DNA of 36,728 bases, from positions 1 through 36,728 of IMG/VR virus record IMGVR_UViG_3300048580_000135; one strand, given 5' to 3'. Of this stretch, positions 1 through 8,514 are shown piece by piece; positions within the stretch are counted from its first letter, which is position 1, and the number at the start of each line of letters is the position of its first letter. The stretch comes from a virus. The translations under genes were made by a program, and so were the position numbers. The notes under the pieces are model-generated. The model worked only from the letters and a program-made list of their open reading frames with translations. It was not told the DNA's origin and did no database searches.

Positions 1-127
1 ACTCTATATCGCACTCGAAGCGGTAGCAGTGCAGCGGCAAAGCCTGTGTCTGTCGATATCCGCTCAAAACTTCCAAACTCTGAATCGATTGCTTTGCCGT
101 CCCAGTGATACCAGCCTGAATCCTGCG
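1..127. repeat. Terminal direct repeat, left copy (circle closure)
   Basis: Bases 1-127 are identical to 36602-36728. The gene crossing the junction stays open when the two ends are joined, so the repeat marks one circular molecule of 36,601 bp. A length of exactly 127 matches a common assembler k-mer, so the repeat is more likely an assembly overlap than a real packaging repeat. Confidence 0.95.
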
Positions 128-440
128 TCAATGCTGCCTGAACGTCTGCAGCCAATATGCTCATCAACTTGTCTAGCGGCTCTGTGTCATGCTCACTCTG
201 CATGACATGGAGTCGCAAGTGCAAAATCATCTCGTAGCCAATTGCTGGCGGATTACCCGGACAATCGATTTCCGGTAGTCGCTCCAACGCATGCCGAACA
301 ATTACCACCTGATCGTTTTTTGGCGTCCACTCGTCGACTTGGTTTGTCTGCCTAACAATTTCCAAGTCTGTTAACTCCGCTTCAAGCAGCGTTACAACTT
401 CCTCGGTTATCGCTTCGTCAACTGGCACATCTAGCGGCAT
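1..440 (-). CDS. Tail completion / minor tail protein (gpU-like), 5' part; continues across the circle junction
   Basis: The ATG is at 440-438, overlapping the end of the upstream connector gene. The frame stays open to base 1 and, after joining the ends, runs from 36601 to a TGA at 36568-36570, giving 157 aa. It begins MPLDVPVDEAITEEVV and ends SENNLYEPRL. I place it as the small minor tail or tail-completion protein because it sits exactly between the head-tail attachment protein and the gpZ-like protein, where lambda-like tails carry gpU. The sequence itself has no diagnostic motif, so the family name is inference from size and position. The same codons appear again at 36568-36728. Confidence 0.7.
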   Translation of the reverse strand, partial: MPLDVPVDEAITEEVVTLLEAELTDLEIVRQTNQVDEWTPKNDQVVIVRHALERLPEIDCPGNPPAIGYEMILHLRLHVMQSEHDTEPLDKLMSILAADVQAALTQDSGWYHWDGKAIDSEFGSFERISTDTGFAAALLPLRVRYR

Positions 441-799
441 TCCAGCACCAACATTCCGTGGTCTTGAGTGACAAGCCTCACAATTGACCGCTTGGTAGCG
501 TCCATTCCGTCACGCGCAGCAAACTCGATCTGGTCGCCACCCGTATCTAATTCCGTCGAGCTAATACCTAACGTGGCACTGTTAGCAACGTGAACTTCAA
601 AGACTGGCAGGACCGTAGCCCCGCCATCCTCTGCCACGGTTGCCATTGTTTCTCGCATCACTACAGCATTGATAGTCCGATCTGGCCGCGTATCGCCCTG
701 CTGAAACAGTCGTGGACAATACGTTACCTCTTCGGCAAAAGCCGCTGTGTCTAAAAAGACAACAGCGGCATCGTCTGCTATAGCGTCACGAAGCGACAT
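431..799 (-). CDS. Head-tail attachment/joining protein (lambda FII-like)
   Basis: This 122-aa protein lies between the capsid/decoration genes and the tail completion gene, the slot of the head-tail joining protein in lambda-like phages. The pattern fits that small beta-rich family: an N-terminal start (MSLRDAIADDAAVVFLD), a mid-protein segment about altered epitopes (TYCPRLFQQGD, VVMRETMA), and a C-terminal RSIVRLVTQDHGMLVLECR strand pair. It is predicted to cap the portal channel and take part in joining the tail. Its stop overlaps the start of the next gene, as expected for translational coupling. The assignment rests mainly on position and general pattern. Confidence 0.65.
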   Translation of the reverse strand: MSLRDAIADDAAVVFLDTAAFAEEVTYCPRLFQQGDTRPDRTINAVVMRETMATVAEDGGATVLPVFEVHVANSATLGISSTELDTGGDQIEFAARDGMDATKRSIVRLVTQDHGMLVLECR

Positions 800-801
800 G
801 G

Positions 802-1470
802 TTAAGCTCGGCGTGTAGTTACCTTGACGTAATCAACGATTACTGAATCAACGTTACCGTTGGCCGTCTTTTGCAACTGGATGATTGGCTGTAGTCCAGA
901 GCTATAGCCTGACATGTCGAACGTCTGCGAAGGAGCGACCCGCTGTCCGTCAATGTAAAACTTGACGTTGGACTTGCCGCCAGTGAAGTCGATCACAAAA
1001 CGCTTAAACGTGGTTCCAAGAGCTACGCCGGTTGAAACATCGCTCACATCTCGCACACCATCGTCAGTTTCTACATCTAAGATGGTTGTGCTTCTGGCAC
1101 CTTCCATCCGAAACCATGCGTGAGCAGCAACACTGTCAGGCGTATCGTCGCGGGCTGAGCCGACTCCGAACACAAGGATAGAACCGCTGGTAAAGGTTGC
1201 AGCACCGATCCGCACTCGCATCTCAACGGTCTGGATGTCGTCGATGTCGAAATCCAACGCGTCGCCAAAGTGGTTGCAAATGTTGACGATGGCACTGTCG
1301 TTGTTTAGCGTCATGGTGCAAACACTCGTACCCTTGGTGTAGGTCGGAGTACCAGTCACTGAGGTGTCGTCTACCAGCCACGGAGTAGCCGGATCGGCTG
1401 AAGTTGGAAGCGTTGCTACCGTTCCATTGAAGTCGTCGTAAAATACTTGGAAGTCTTGAATGCCTGACAT
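802..1470 (-). CDS. LamG/concanavalin-like virion protein, probable capsid decoration
   Basis: A 222-aa beta-rich protein. Segments typical of concanavalin A-like lectin/glucanase folds are visible: YDDFNG near the N-terminus, alternating strands such as VEMRVRIGA, and KRFVIDFTGGKSNVKFYIDGQRV, the usual penultimate strands with an Asp-Gly turn. It follows the capsid gene directly, where decoration or head-fibre proteins usually lie. A surface role that binds host or environmental polysaccharide is inferred. No enzymatic residues are evident. A stable hairpin lies in the gap between this gene and the capsid gene. Confidence 0.6.
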   Translation of the reverse strand: MSGIQDFQVFYDDFNGTVATLPTSADPATPWLVDDTSVTGTPTYTKGTSVCTMTLNNDSAIVNICNHFGDALDFDIDDIQTVEMRVRIGAATFTSGSILVFGVGSARDDTPDSVAAHAWFRMEGARSTTILDVETDDGVRDVSDVSTGVALGTTFKRFVIDFTGGKSNVKFYIDGQRVAPSQTFDMSGYSSGLQPIIQLQKTANGNVDSVIVDYVKVTTRRA

Positions 1471-1530
1471 TTTATTTTTGTCTCACTATTTGAAGGTTGA
1501 TTTGTAGCTTGGTTACTCTCGGTCGGTCGC

Positions 1531-1566
1531 CAGCGGGTGAGGGTGAGAGCAAGCCCCCACCCGCTG
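1531..1566. other. Intergenic hairpin between capsid and decoration genes
   Basis: CAGCGGGTG at 1531-1539 pairs perfectly with CACCCGCTG at 1558-1566 around an 18-nt loop that is purine-rich on the plus strand. No T run follows on either strand, so it is not a canonical intrinsic terminator. It may stabilise the abundant capsid mRNA 3' end or tune downstream expression. Confidence 0.6.
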
Positions 1567-1584
1567 TCATCACGGAGGATTCAA

Positions 1585-3816
1585 CTAGGCAGAGTTGCGG
1601 AACAACCCACGCCAATCGATTGCCTTGACTCCGAACGTCTGTCGAACCTTGTTTTTGTAAACGTCCTTGTCAAAGTCCCATTCGCTTTCGATGACCGGCG
1701 ATTCTTCACCTTGCAAGAAGGTGAGTTCCACGGTATCGATCTGTCCTGGGTCAGCGGCTAGATACCAAACTGTGGTGCTGGACGCATCAAGTTGCGGTTC
1801 GCCGATCACGGTCAGGCTACGAGGTCCGCCAGGGCCGTAGATGTTGCGGACGCCTTCGTTGTTGTTGGCTGCGTTGTAGCTGGTCGAGTTGACTAGCTCC
1901 AATGCAGTGGCCTCGTAAGACACTGGCACAATCAGGTATCGCGGTGCGATGTTCAGAATCGCTGAACTGTTTAAGCCGGTCTGCCGACGCATTGCGGTAA
2001 ACCCAGTGTTAAGCGTGCCGACTGCTGGAGCACCCGCGCCGCCGCTGGTGTTACTTCCAGATGCGTGAGAACCGAACAACGCCACACCATCACCCATAGT
2101 CGGGTTGCTGGTTAGCACTTCGTACACTTTTTGATTCTGTGTACGTCGAGCGGCGTTGCCGTGCATCTGTGGAACGCGACTGATTGCGTCTAGGTCGTCA
2201 TTGACAACCGTTTCCCACGTGATGGTGAAGATGCGTCCGAACTTTTCGACCTTGTAAGTCTCCTTACTGTCGACCATCGCACCTTCTTTGTAGTCGGTGT
2301 TTTCTGGAACCATTTCCAGATTAGGCGATTCACCAAACCGAATGCGGTTGATGTTTTTGAAGTCGGCAACACTGGACCCCTGACGCGCCCAAAGATTCCA
2401 AGTATATGGAGCTTCTTCATAGCCAGCCAAAAGCGTCTTGTTGGCGGCGTCCAACAGTAAATTTGCAAAGCTACCAGTTGTGTGGTAAGCGTCGCGAATA
2501 ATGTTGTTTGCCTGCAACCGATCAATTGTCGGTCGGTGATTAAACGCCACCATCGTCATTTCTTGCGGTGACATGCGGCGAGTATCAACGTCAGCAGCTT
2601 GCAATGATCGCTCGACCATTCGCAGCATCGACATGCGTTCGAAATCCTGGTAGCCAGCTACCTTGTCAGCGTCAGCGATTTGAGTATTGCGTGACCCGCT
2701 GCCCTGCAATGCTCGACTAATCAAACCCGCTCGCATTGCCTTGCGCAATTCTTCGCGGCCTTCGCGAACCACTGATGGTCCGCTTCCCAGTGGTTGCGTC
2801 GTAGTCATTCGTTCCAAAACCTTCTGACGTGCGATGTCAAGTGATACACCGGAGTCGCAAAGCTCGTCAGCGAACGCACGTTCAATCTTCACTGACTCGA
2901 CTATTGCTCGGATTTCCTTTTGTCGCTGTAGTTCAGCTTTTGCCGAACGCTTGACAGCCTTTTCGATTTCTTCTTTCATGTCCTTTTCGCCTTCCATGCT
3001 TTCGATTTTTTCCGCCTCTGGTTCTTCGGCGTCCGATTCTTCTGCGACAACTGGCGGTTCCTCTGCCGATTGGATTGGTTCTTCAGCAGCAACGCTGGGC
3101 GTTAGTGCCGACATAAGACCAGCCGCCCAGGCTAGTGCTTGTTCCGCATCGTCGATCTGTTCGGGCATTCCCTTGGCTACGAGTGCGGCTTTGATTCCTT
3201 CTGACAACATGCGTTTAGTCTCCTTATGAGAGTTCGAGTAACTACGCAGCAGCTCGCGTACGGTTGAAGTTTCATCTGCACCGGCTGCTACTAGCGATGC
3301 GTCTGTGGGTGTCCATTCAGTGACGATCACCGCTGGCCCTGTTATTTCCTGAGTGCCGTGAACCACTGATTCACCGCGACGAATAGCCCGCTGTGCCGTT
3401 GGCGTTGCGGTTATCGAAAAGTCTGTTAGGTGTCCGTCTAGTAGCTTTTCGTAAGCCACTTGCGAATCGGTATCTCGTGCGAATGTCGCATCGCCGACTA
3501 GCTGCCCGTTCTCAGGTCGGATGTTACGCACACTTCCAAGCACGTTACGGACGGTCGATCGATCATGGGAATCGACTATCGGTAACTGCTGGCGATTGGT
3601 GCGGAATCGAACGCCGTCCATCGATAGGATTTCGCGGTAGTATTCGCCTGCGTTGTCGTCCCATCGCTCAACAGGATTCTCCGAAGCGATGACGACCGGA
3701 ACCGACTTTGTTTCAGCGTTGGCTTGCTCGCGTCGAACTTCCACCATGCGCATGACCATTTGGCTTGCTGGTGGCTCGTTGTGCTTAAATGACTTTAGTT
3801 TCTTAGTTGTCGCCAT
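1585..3816 (-). CDS. Prohead protease - scaffold - major capsid protein fusion (HK97 fold)
   Basis: A 743-aa polyprotein. Residues about 35-190 are an HK97-type prohead protease: VDSHDR gives the catalytic His84 and TDFSITATP gives Ser134. Residues about 200-350 are Glu/Ala/Lys-rich, low complexity and probably coiled coil, as in a scaffolding delta domain. Residues about 400-743 form the capsid protein, with RMSPQEMTMVAF, GYEEAPYTWNLWARQGSS, EKFGRIFTITWETVVNDDL and a C-terminal VRQTFGVKAIDWRGLFRNSA, all typical of Mu/HK97-like capsids. The enzyme should assemble in the procapsid, cleave itself and the scaffold, and release mature coat. Its start overlaps the portal gene end by 14 bases. Confidence 0.92.
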   Translation of the reverse strand: MATTKKLKSFKHNEPPASQMVMRMVEVRREQANAETKSVPVVIASENPVERWDDNAGEYYREILSMDGVRFRTNRQQLPIVDSHDRSTVRNVLGSVRNIRPENGQLVGDATFARDTDSQVAYEKLLDGHLTDFSITATPTAQRAIRRGESVVHGTQEITGPAVIVTEWTPTDASLVAAGADETSTVRELLRSYSNSHKETKRMLSEGIKAALVAKGMPEQIDDAEQALAWAAGLMSALTPSVAAEEPIQSAEEPPVVAEESDAEEPEAEKIESMEGEKDMKEEIEKAVKRSAKAELQRQKEIRAIVESVKIERAFADELCDSGVSLDIARQKVLERMTTTQPLGSGPSVVREGREELRKAMRAGLISRALQGSGSRNTQIADADKVAGYQDFERMSMLRMVERSLQAADVDTRRMSPQEMTMVAFNHRPTIDRLQANNIIRDAYHTTGSFANLLLDAANKTLLAGYEEAPYTWNLWARQGSSVADFKNINRIRFGESPNLEMVPENTDYKEGAMVDSKETYKVEKFGRIFTITWETVVNDDLDAISRVPQMHGNAARRTQNQKVYEVLTSNPTMGDGVALFGSHASGSNTSGGAGAPAVGTLNTGFTAMRRQTGLNSSAILNIAPRYLIVPVSYEATALELVNSTSYNAANNNEGVRNIYGPGGPRSLTVIGEPQLDASSTTVWYLAADPGQIDTVELTFLQGEESPVIESEWDFDKDVYKNKVRQTFGVKAIDWRGLFRNSA

Positions 3817-5584
3817 CAGTAGCCTCCACGCTTTCTAGCTTGCCGCTACCGTCCATCGCATCAACTATCAGTGCGTCAATTGACTCTTGAGCCATACCGA
3901 CGCTACCGAGGAATACTCGAGCTTTCGCTTCGGTAATCTTGCCTTCAGCTAGTTCAGCCAACACGGACTCGATAGCCTTGCGATTGCGCTTGAATTGCAG
4001 TGTTGAAACTGCTGCTAGCTCGCCGGAGGGTTGCGTTGCTTCTGGCTGTTCGGATTGTTCGCCTTGCGGTTGCTGCGGCTGGTTCGGATTCCAGTTGATT
4101 GCCGACAATCCGAGCTTCGCTAGCAGTGCGTTTTCCTTGGCTCGTTGGTAGAAAACATGCCGCCAGTTCAAGCCCTTAGCACCAAGCTCATCTGCGTAGG
4201 TCGCTTGGTAAGCGGCGATGGCATTTTGGCTTGATGATTGCTCTGTTGATGGATCGACCCACTCCCAAGTGGGCGGCATGAACTCGCAAGGAGCATAGCG
4301 ATCGAAGTCCTCGGATAGCTGGTGCATCGAAGGAAAGCCGACCTTGCCAATCAAAGCAGCCGCTTCGTTGAACTTACGCCACACAGGGGAACATAGATGG
4401 TTGATTAGGTAAGACTGCCAGCAGCGGAATCGTCGGCGGTCTTCCAGTTGACTAGCTCGGTTGCTGCTGTAGTTGGTCTGCGAAAAGTCGCGTGCAACAA
4501 TCTCATAAGAAAGACCAGTGCCAACTGCGATACCTCGCAGCATCAAGGCTATCCAAGGTTCCGCGTTGCTGTTCGGTCGCGATGGATTGACTGTCTCAAC
4601 CGACTCACCTGGACGCAGATAGAACACAGCCCCAGGCTCTAGGTAACTGTACTGGTTGCCGTTAGTGTCCGAGGCGTCTCCGTTGTTTGGCCCCATCAAC
4701 GATGGAAGCGGTGTTTCGGTCTTGATCATCGCCGTAGCACATGATGCAACCGCACCGGCTTGCATCTCGTTGTCTAGGTAGATACCTAAATCCCGCATCC
4801 AAGACACAGCAGGAGCAAACCACGTAACGCCGCGAGTCTGCCCTACGCGATCTCGCCGGAACAAGTGCAGGATGTTTTCCGCCGGTATGCGAACTGGCTC
4901 GCGCCTAAAGCTGTGATAGTCCAACGGGTGAGCAGGGTAAATCCAGTAGGCACATGGCTTGCCAAATTCGTCAAGCTCAACGCCACGCACAACCCGCCGA
5001 CCTTCTGAGCGTGAGTATTGGTAGGTGTCTCGATCGGTTGCCAGCCGATCCGCTTCAATCAGTTCAAGTGCCAACGGTACTGGTCGACGGATTCCGTTAT
5101 GAATCAGCGGAACCGTTACCATGTGAATTAGGATTTCACCAGCTTCGGCCATTTCGCGTTGACACATGGCCTGAACTTCTGACCAGCACATTTGGCCGGT
5201 TAGCTCGCAGACCTTAGCCCAATCGCTCCAGGTCTTATCGCGGATCTCGTTTGTCAGTTCTACGTCTTCGCCGTCTTGCGTCTCCAGTAGCGATTGCGTC
5301 CTGATACCTTGCCCGACGACTGACGAAACGATTGTGTCAACCACACCCCAAGCGTAGGCGTTGTCGCGAACCAAAGTCCTAGCCCATGCTCGTAGCTTGT
5401 CGGCCCCGGCTGGCCCAAGCATCTCTTGATCGGCTGGCCTGTTCTGCGGACGACGATTGCCGTCTAAGCGGCTCGGTTCTGCACCGGCATAACTGCGTGC
5501 GAGAATAGCCCTTGCCTGAGCCCGCTTCAGTGCGGCACTTGGTGCAATGGATTCGATAACAGAATCAACGAAGCGGCCTATCAT
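3803..5584 (-). CDS. Portal protein (lambda gpB family)
   Basis: A 593-aa lambda-type portal. Recognisable segments are ADKLRAWARTLVRDNAYAWG near the N-terminus, MCQREMAEAGEILI, VGQTRGVTWFAPAVSWMRD in the core and FSQTNYSSNRASQLEDRRRF, a signature stretch of this family. The C-terminal 100 residues are Gln/Pro-rich then alpha-helical, probably the crown and barrel. It forms the dodecameric DNA channel, docks terminase and nucleates the procapsid. ATGA overlap with the gpW-like gene upstream and overlap with the capsid gene downstream place it in a tightly coupled packaging/head operon. Length is normal for the family. Confidence 0.95.
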   Translation of the reverse strand: MIGRFVDSVIESIAPSAALKRAQARAILARSYAGAEPSRLDGNRRPQNRPADQEMLGPAGADKLRAWARTLVRDNAYAWGVVDTIVSSVVGQGIRTQSLLETQDGEDVELTNEIRDKTWSDWAKVCELTGQMCWSEVQAMCQREMAEAGEILIHMVTVPLIHNGIRRPVPLALELIEADRLATDRDTYQYSRSEGRRVVRGVELDEFGKPCAYWIYPAHPLDYHSFRREPVRIPAENILHLFRRDRVGQTRGVTWFAPAVSWMRDLGIYLDNEMQAGAVASCATAMIKTETPLPSLMGPNNGDASDTNGNQYSYLEPGAVFYLRPGESVETVNPSRPNSNAEPWIALMLRGIAVGTGLSYEIVARDFSQTNYSSNRASQLEDRRRFRCWQSYLINHLCSPVWRKFNEAAALIGKVGFPSMHQLSEDFDRYAPCEFMPPTWEWVDPSTEQSSSQNAIAAYQATYADELGAKGLNWRHVFYQRAKENALLAKLGLSAINWNPNQPQQPQGEQSEQPEATQPSGELAAVSTLQFKRNRKAIESVLAELAEGKITEAKARVFLGSVGMAQESIDALIVDAMDGSGKLESVEATDGDN

Positions 5585-5793
5585 GCTGATGGCCTCGTAA
5601 TCTTCGCTAGTCGAATTGCTCCACCGCCTGCACTGCGGCTAACTTCGTTCTGAAGCAAACGACGCTCCTCCATGAGCGTCTTAAGGTCAAGCCGCGTGAC
5701 GGTCCTTGCCCCAATGCTGTAGCTGGAGTGTTGCCCAGTCAGCAAAGCAGTGATTGCGGTTTCTATCGCGTTTAGAAGTGCGGCTGCATCCAT
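5581..5793 (-). CDS. gpW-like head-tail connector
   Basis: A 70-aa helical protein starting at the fourth codon of the longest frame (MDAAALLNAIETAITALLTG). The pattern of an N-terminal helix ending ALLTGQ, a short beta segment YSIGARTVTR and a second helix DLKTLMEERRLLQNEVSR matches gpW-like small connectors, which sit between terminase and portal genes. It should attach below the portal after packaging. The stop shares ATGA with the portal start. Confidence 0.75.
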   Translation of the reverse strand: MDAAALLNAIETAITALLTGQHSSYSIGARTVTRLDLKTLMEERRLLQNEVSRSAGGGAIRLAKITRPSA

Positions 5794-5847
5794 GCCCCGC
5801 AAGATAGCACGGATTGACTATTTCTTAGTGGCTTTAAGCCTGTTTAT

Positions 5848-6246
5848 TCAACCACCGTTGAAACGCGGTGTAATATCCTTCCACGTGTTCCGGCATTTTC
5901 TGCAACGGCAATATCGAACAATGCTATTTTCAGTTGTGACTTTTCCGTAGACTTCCGTATAGCTAAGGCCAGGTAAAGCTACGCACACGCTGCAGACTGG
6001 TGGCGTATATTGTTTTGGCTGTGGCTCTATCGCCTCCGCACTCCCTGAATCCAGCCGCCCGGCCTCTGCCGAAATCGGTTCTGTGGCTGTGCTGACTGTT
6101 TCGATTGTTGCGATTGCTGCGGGTTGTACGATTGCAACTGGTTCGGCTCTGGCTTCGGAATCACCTTGAAGCCCTGCAGCGAACTTGCCAGCAGTGCTAG
6201 TGCTGTCGCGTCTAGCCAGTGATTGTTTCGGTTTACGACTGCCCAT
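5848..6246 (-). CDS. Zinc-ribbon protein overlapping terminase 3' end
   Basis: Residues in the C-terminal 55 aa carry CSVC...CRCRKC followed by NTWKDITP, a four-to-five cysteine zinc ribbon of the kind often found between terL and portal genes. The frame has no ATG after the terminase stop. The nearest ATG is at 6246 (132 aa), so about 220 bases are shared with the terminase C-terminal tail in another frame. The N-terminal half is Ala/Glu/Ser-rich and low complexity, as expected when it is dictated by the Gln-rich terminase tail. A rare start codon closer to 6030 is possible. Function unknown; nucleic-acid binding during packaging is a guess. Confidence 0.6.
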   Translation of the reverse strand: MGSRKPKQSLARRDSTSTAGKFAAGLQGDSEARAEPVAIVQPAAIATIETVSTATEPISAEAGRLDSGSAEAIEPQPKQYTPPVCSVCVALPGLSYTEVYGKVTTENSIVRYCRCRKCRNTWKDITPRFNGG

Positions 6247-8231
6247 TTGCTCACTAATCCTTTCCCTGGAATGAATTGTTCCCTCCGCTCCTCTGCTACT
6301 AGGTGATGTGAGAAACTTAGGTGCTCTTTCGCGTCTGATGTGCTCCACAGTGATAACGCTCCGTCTGTTAGTTGATTTTGCTGGTTAATCGTTTCCGTCA
6401 GTAGCCTTTGCTGTACTTGGTGCTTCCAGTACTCCGAATCGAAGTTGAATAGCCACACGCCAGCCGCTGACTGGTAATCCGCTCTAGCCCGCTCGAACTG
6501 CCTGCGGGTTTCCGAGTCCTTGCCTTCAAAATGTAGCTTACTACCTGCGTGACCTTTCGATGCGTTAAATGGTGAACCGTACTGCCGGACGAACGCATAG
6601 ACTGCGTTGTTGTAGTCGCCAGAATCAATCAGCACCATGTCCGGCGGATTCTCGCTCTGAATGTCGATTCTCCACGCTTCCAGCGATTTCAGGATTGCTG
6701 TCTCTATCGACATTTCGTCCGATGTTGCCGACAAGCCAGGCGTCTCCATGATGCCGTAGTCGACGATGTGACTGATCGCGTTGCCATGCGTTACCAGCTT
6801 TGTCCAGTGGGAGTAGTATTTGCCGATGTCGAGCCCGACTGTGATTTTGTATTGATCCGTTTTAGGTAGCTCGCCGCGTGCTAGTCCGCTCATGCGTCGC
6901 TGAACTAGACCAGCAGTTAGCTTGCGGTTATCGACTTCGCTATGGTTTGCTGGTTGCTGCTGCAATTCAGCCAGCACCGCATCGAGCCCCCAATCAGCCA
7001 CGCGGTTAAAGAACGCTGCCAGTGCGTCCAGTTCGATAACGTCGCCGTCCTTATTGGTTTCTTTGACATGCCGATAAGGGTTAGCTATAACCGCACCAGC
7101 GTTCATATCGTCAAAGTTGTCGCGATAGAACTGAGTTGCAGTTGGTCCGTCCTTCTTACCTGCCGCTTGGTCTTTCTGCCTAAGTGAAATATACTCGTCC
7201 CAAAGTTCGCGATGCGTCGGCCACTCGACCAACTGAGCGTACCGCTCACCATCAAACGACGGCTTCAGGTGCTTGTCGGTGACTCGGAAGGAATAACAAT
7301 CTGGATTTTGAATCGTAGTCAGCACCACTCGCGGAATCTTAGTATCTGGACCGCTCAAGCCTGCAACGTCGCCGTCAATCATCTGCTCAATATCTTCGTG
7401 CCGGTCAGTCGGTGAAAACGCTACCTCCCGCGTTTCTGGGTCGTCGATGATCGCCAGGTCCGGGCGCATGTGCTCAAAGCCTTCGCCACGAATCGCTGAG
7501 TCAAGGCCAAAGAACGTCAGCCGCTTACCTCCCCAATGCGTCGTTCCCCATTTCTGCGGCGGCACTGTCGGCATCACCAATAAATGCTGGCTCCATGTGA
7601 TAAACGTCCTTTGACCGTCAACGTGCTGCTTGGCTGCCCGCTGTGGTGCTCCTTCCAGCCCATCAACACATGCGGTAATCTCTGGGAAGTCGCCGTGAAA
7701 CTCTGGGTACAAACTGCCGTTCTCGAACTTATTGCGGAACTGTTGAAACAGCTTTCGACCTTTGACCATAGTATTGCCGATAAGGACCGGAAACTGCGTC
7801 GACGTTCCAAGTAAAGCCATTACAGCGGTACAGATAACGATCTGGCTCTTGCCGTCACCGCGTGGAGCCGCGATTGCTTTATCCCCTCCACTTATCGCAC
7901 GCTCCCATATCGCCTCTATCATCGCGATATGATGCCGACAAAACGGGTTATAAAAGATTCGCTTAAAGTAGGTTCGTAGTGCTCGTTCCGGGTCTTGCAA
8001 GCAGGCTTCCCGACGTGCTAGGTCAAGTGGTTCGGGAATGTAGACGCGAGCATTTGCACTGCGAGTATTTCGCTTTCTTAGAGTATCTTTGCCGTGCTCA
8101 GTCGTTTCAACTACCAGCTTTTGAGTCGCTATCGGCTGACTCGATATGCTGCTGATCTGGCTCGTTATGTCCGAGACTAGCAAGCTGAGCCCTGATCTCG
8201 ATAAGTGCGGCAATTGCTGCGTTGTGCTCAT
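6027..8231 (-). CDS. terL: Terminase large subunit
   Basis: A 734-aa packaging motor. The N-terminal ATPase carries a Walker A variant APRGDGKS (about 122-129), a Walker B LAIIDDPE (about 259-266) and a coupling segment VVLTTIQNPD. The C-terminal nuclease carries VGLDIGKYYSHW, LIDSGDYNNAVY and the closing NNHWLDATALALLA, matching the GpA-like terminases. The last 50 residues are Gln/Pro-rich and basic, an unusual low-complexity tail that overlaps the zinc-ribbon gene. The ATG at 8231 overlaps the presumed small subunit by 125 bases and has a poorly spaced ribosome site, so the true start may lie further in. It works with the upstream small subunit and the portal. Confidence 0.93.
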   Translation of the reverse strand: MSTTQQLPHLSRSGLSLLVSDITSQISSISSQPIATQKLVVETTEHGKDTLRKRNTRSANARVYIPEPLDLARREACLQDPERALRTYFKRIFYNPFCRHHIAMIEAIWERAISGGDKAIAAPRGDGKSQIVICTAVMALLGTSTQFPVLIGNTMVKGRKLFQQFRNKFENGSLYPEFHGDFPEITACVDGLEGAPQRAAKQHVDGQRTFITWSQHLLVMPTVPPQKWGTTHWGGKRLTFFGLDSAIRGEGFEHMRPDLAIIDDPETREVAFSPTDRHEDIEQMIDGDVAGLSGPDTKIPRVVLTTIQNPDCYSFRVTDKHLKPSFDGERYAQLVEWPTHRELWDEYISLRQKDQAAGKKDGPTATQFYRDNFDDMNAGAVIANPYRHVKETNKDGDVIELDALAAFFNRVADWGLDAVLAELQQQPANHSEVDNRKLTAGLVQRRMSGLARGELPKTDQYKITVGLDIGKYYSHWTKLVTHGNAISHIVDYGIMETPGLSATSDEMSIETAILKSLEAWRIDIQSENPPDMVLIDSGDYNNAVYAFVRQYGSPFNASKGHAGSKLHFEGKDSETRRQFERARADYQSAAGVWLFNFDSEYWKHQVQQRLLTETINQQNQLTDGALSLWSTSDAKEHLSFSHHLVAEERREQFIPGKGLVSKWAVVNRNNHWLDATALALLASSLQGFKVIPKPEPNQLQSYNPQQSQQSKQSAQPQNRFRQRPGGWIQGVRRR

Positions 8232-8379
8232 CCTTTTGATTCTGACCCTCCATTACTGCCGCGATCTGTGCTGCTCTCAATGCGACCCTTGGATCTGCAT
8301 CGCCCAAGAACGCATTAACCGTTGCAGCCGCCCGCTCTGCATCAACTGGGTATCTTCGCCTGATCGCAGTCTCAAGCAT
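8107..8379 (-). CDS. Putative terminase small subunit
   Basis: A 90-aa protein immediately upstream of and overlapping terL. The first 50 residues (MLETAIRRRYPVDAERAAAT, VALRAAQIAAVMEGQNQKDE) are helical and basic, and the C-terminal tail is acidic, the general plan of small terminase subunits that bind DNA by an N-terminal helical domain and contact TerL by the tail. I do not see a clear HTH signature, so the call rests on position and size. A weak promoter candidate lies just upstream. Confidence 0.5.
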   Translation of the reverse strand: MLETAIRRRYPVDAERAAATVNAFLGDADPRVALRAAQIAAVMEGQNQKDEHNAAIAALIEIRAQLASLGHNEPDQQHIESADSDSKAGS

Positions 8380-8398
8380 GCGTAAGTCACCCCTGACC

Positions 8399-8428
8399 CC
8401 TATAGCGCCACCTAACTCAAAACATCAA
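8399..8428 (-). promoter_or_regulatory. Candidate promoter before the terminase genes
   Basis: On the minus strand TTGATG (8428-8423) and TATAGG (8404-8399) are separated by 18 bases, about 20 bases upstream of the small terminase start at 8379. It lies in a 135-base gene-free gap. The match to a sigma-70 promoter is only fair. Confidence 0.3.
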
Positions 8429-8514
8429 AAAGCCGGACTGTGTGTATGAAAACCGAGCCCCGCGTTGACCTCGTTAATGCCTTTTTGGCAGGAAGGACCC
8501 AACCCGGTGGGGGG

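Noticed and set aside
1-127. True T7-like direct terminal repeat
   Set aside because: Length equals a standard assembler k-mer and a gene reads across the joined ends, so circular assembly is the simpler view.
1531-1566. Rho-independent terminator after the capsid gene
   Set aside because: Strong stem but no U-tract on either strand, so it is kept only as a hairpin.
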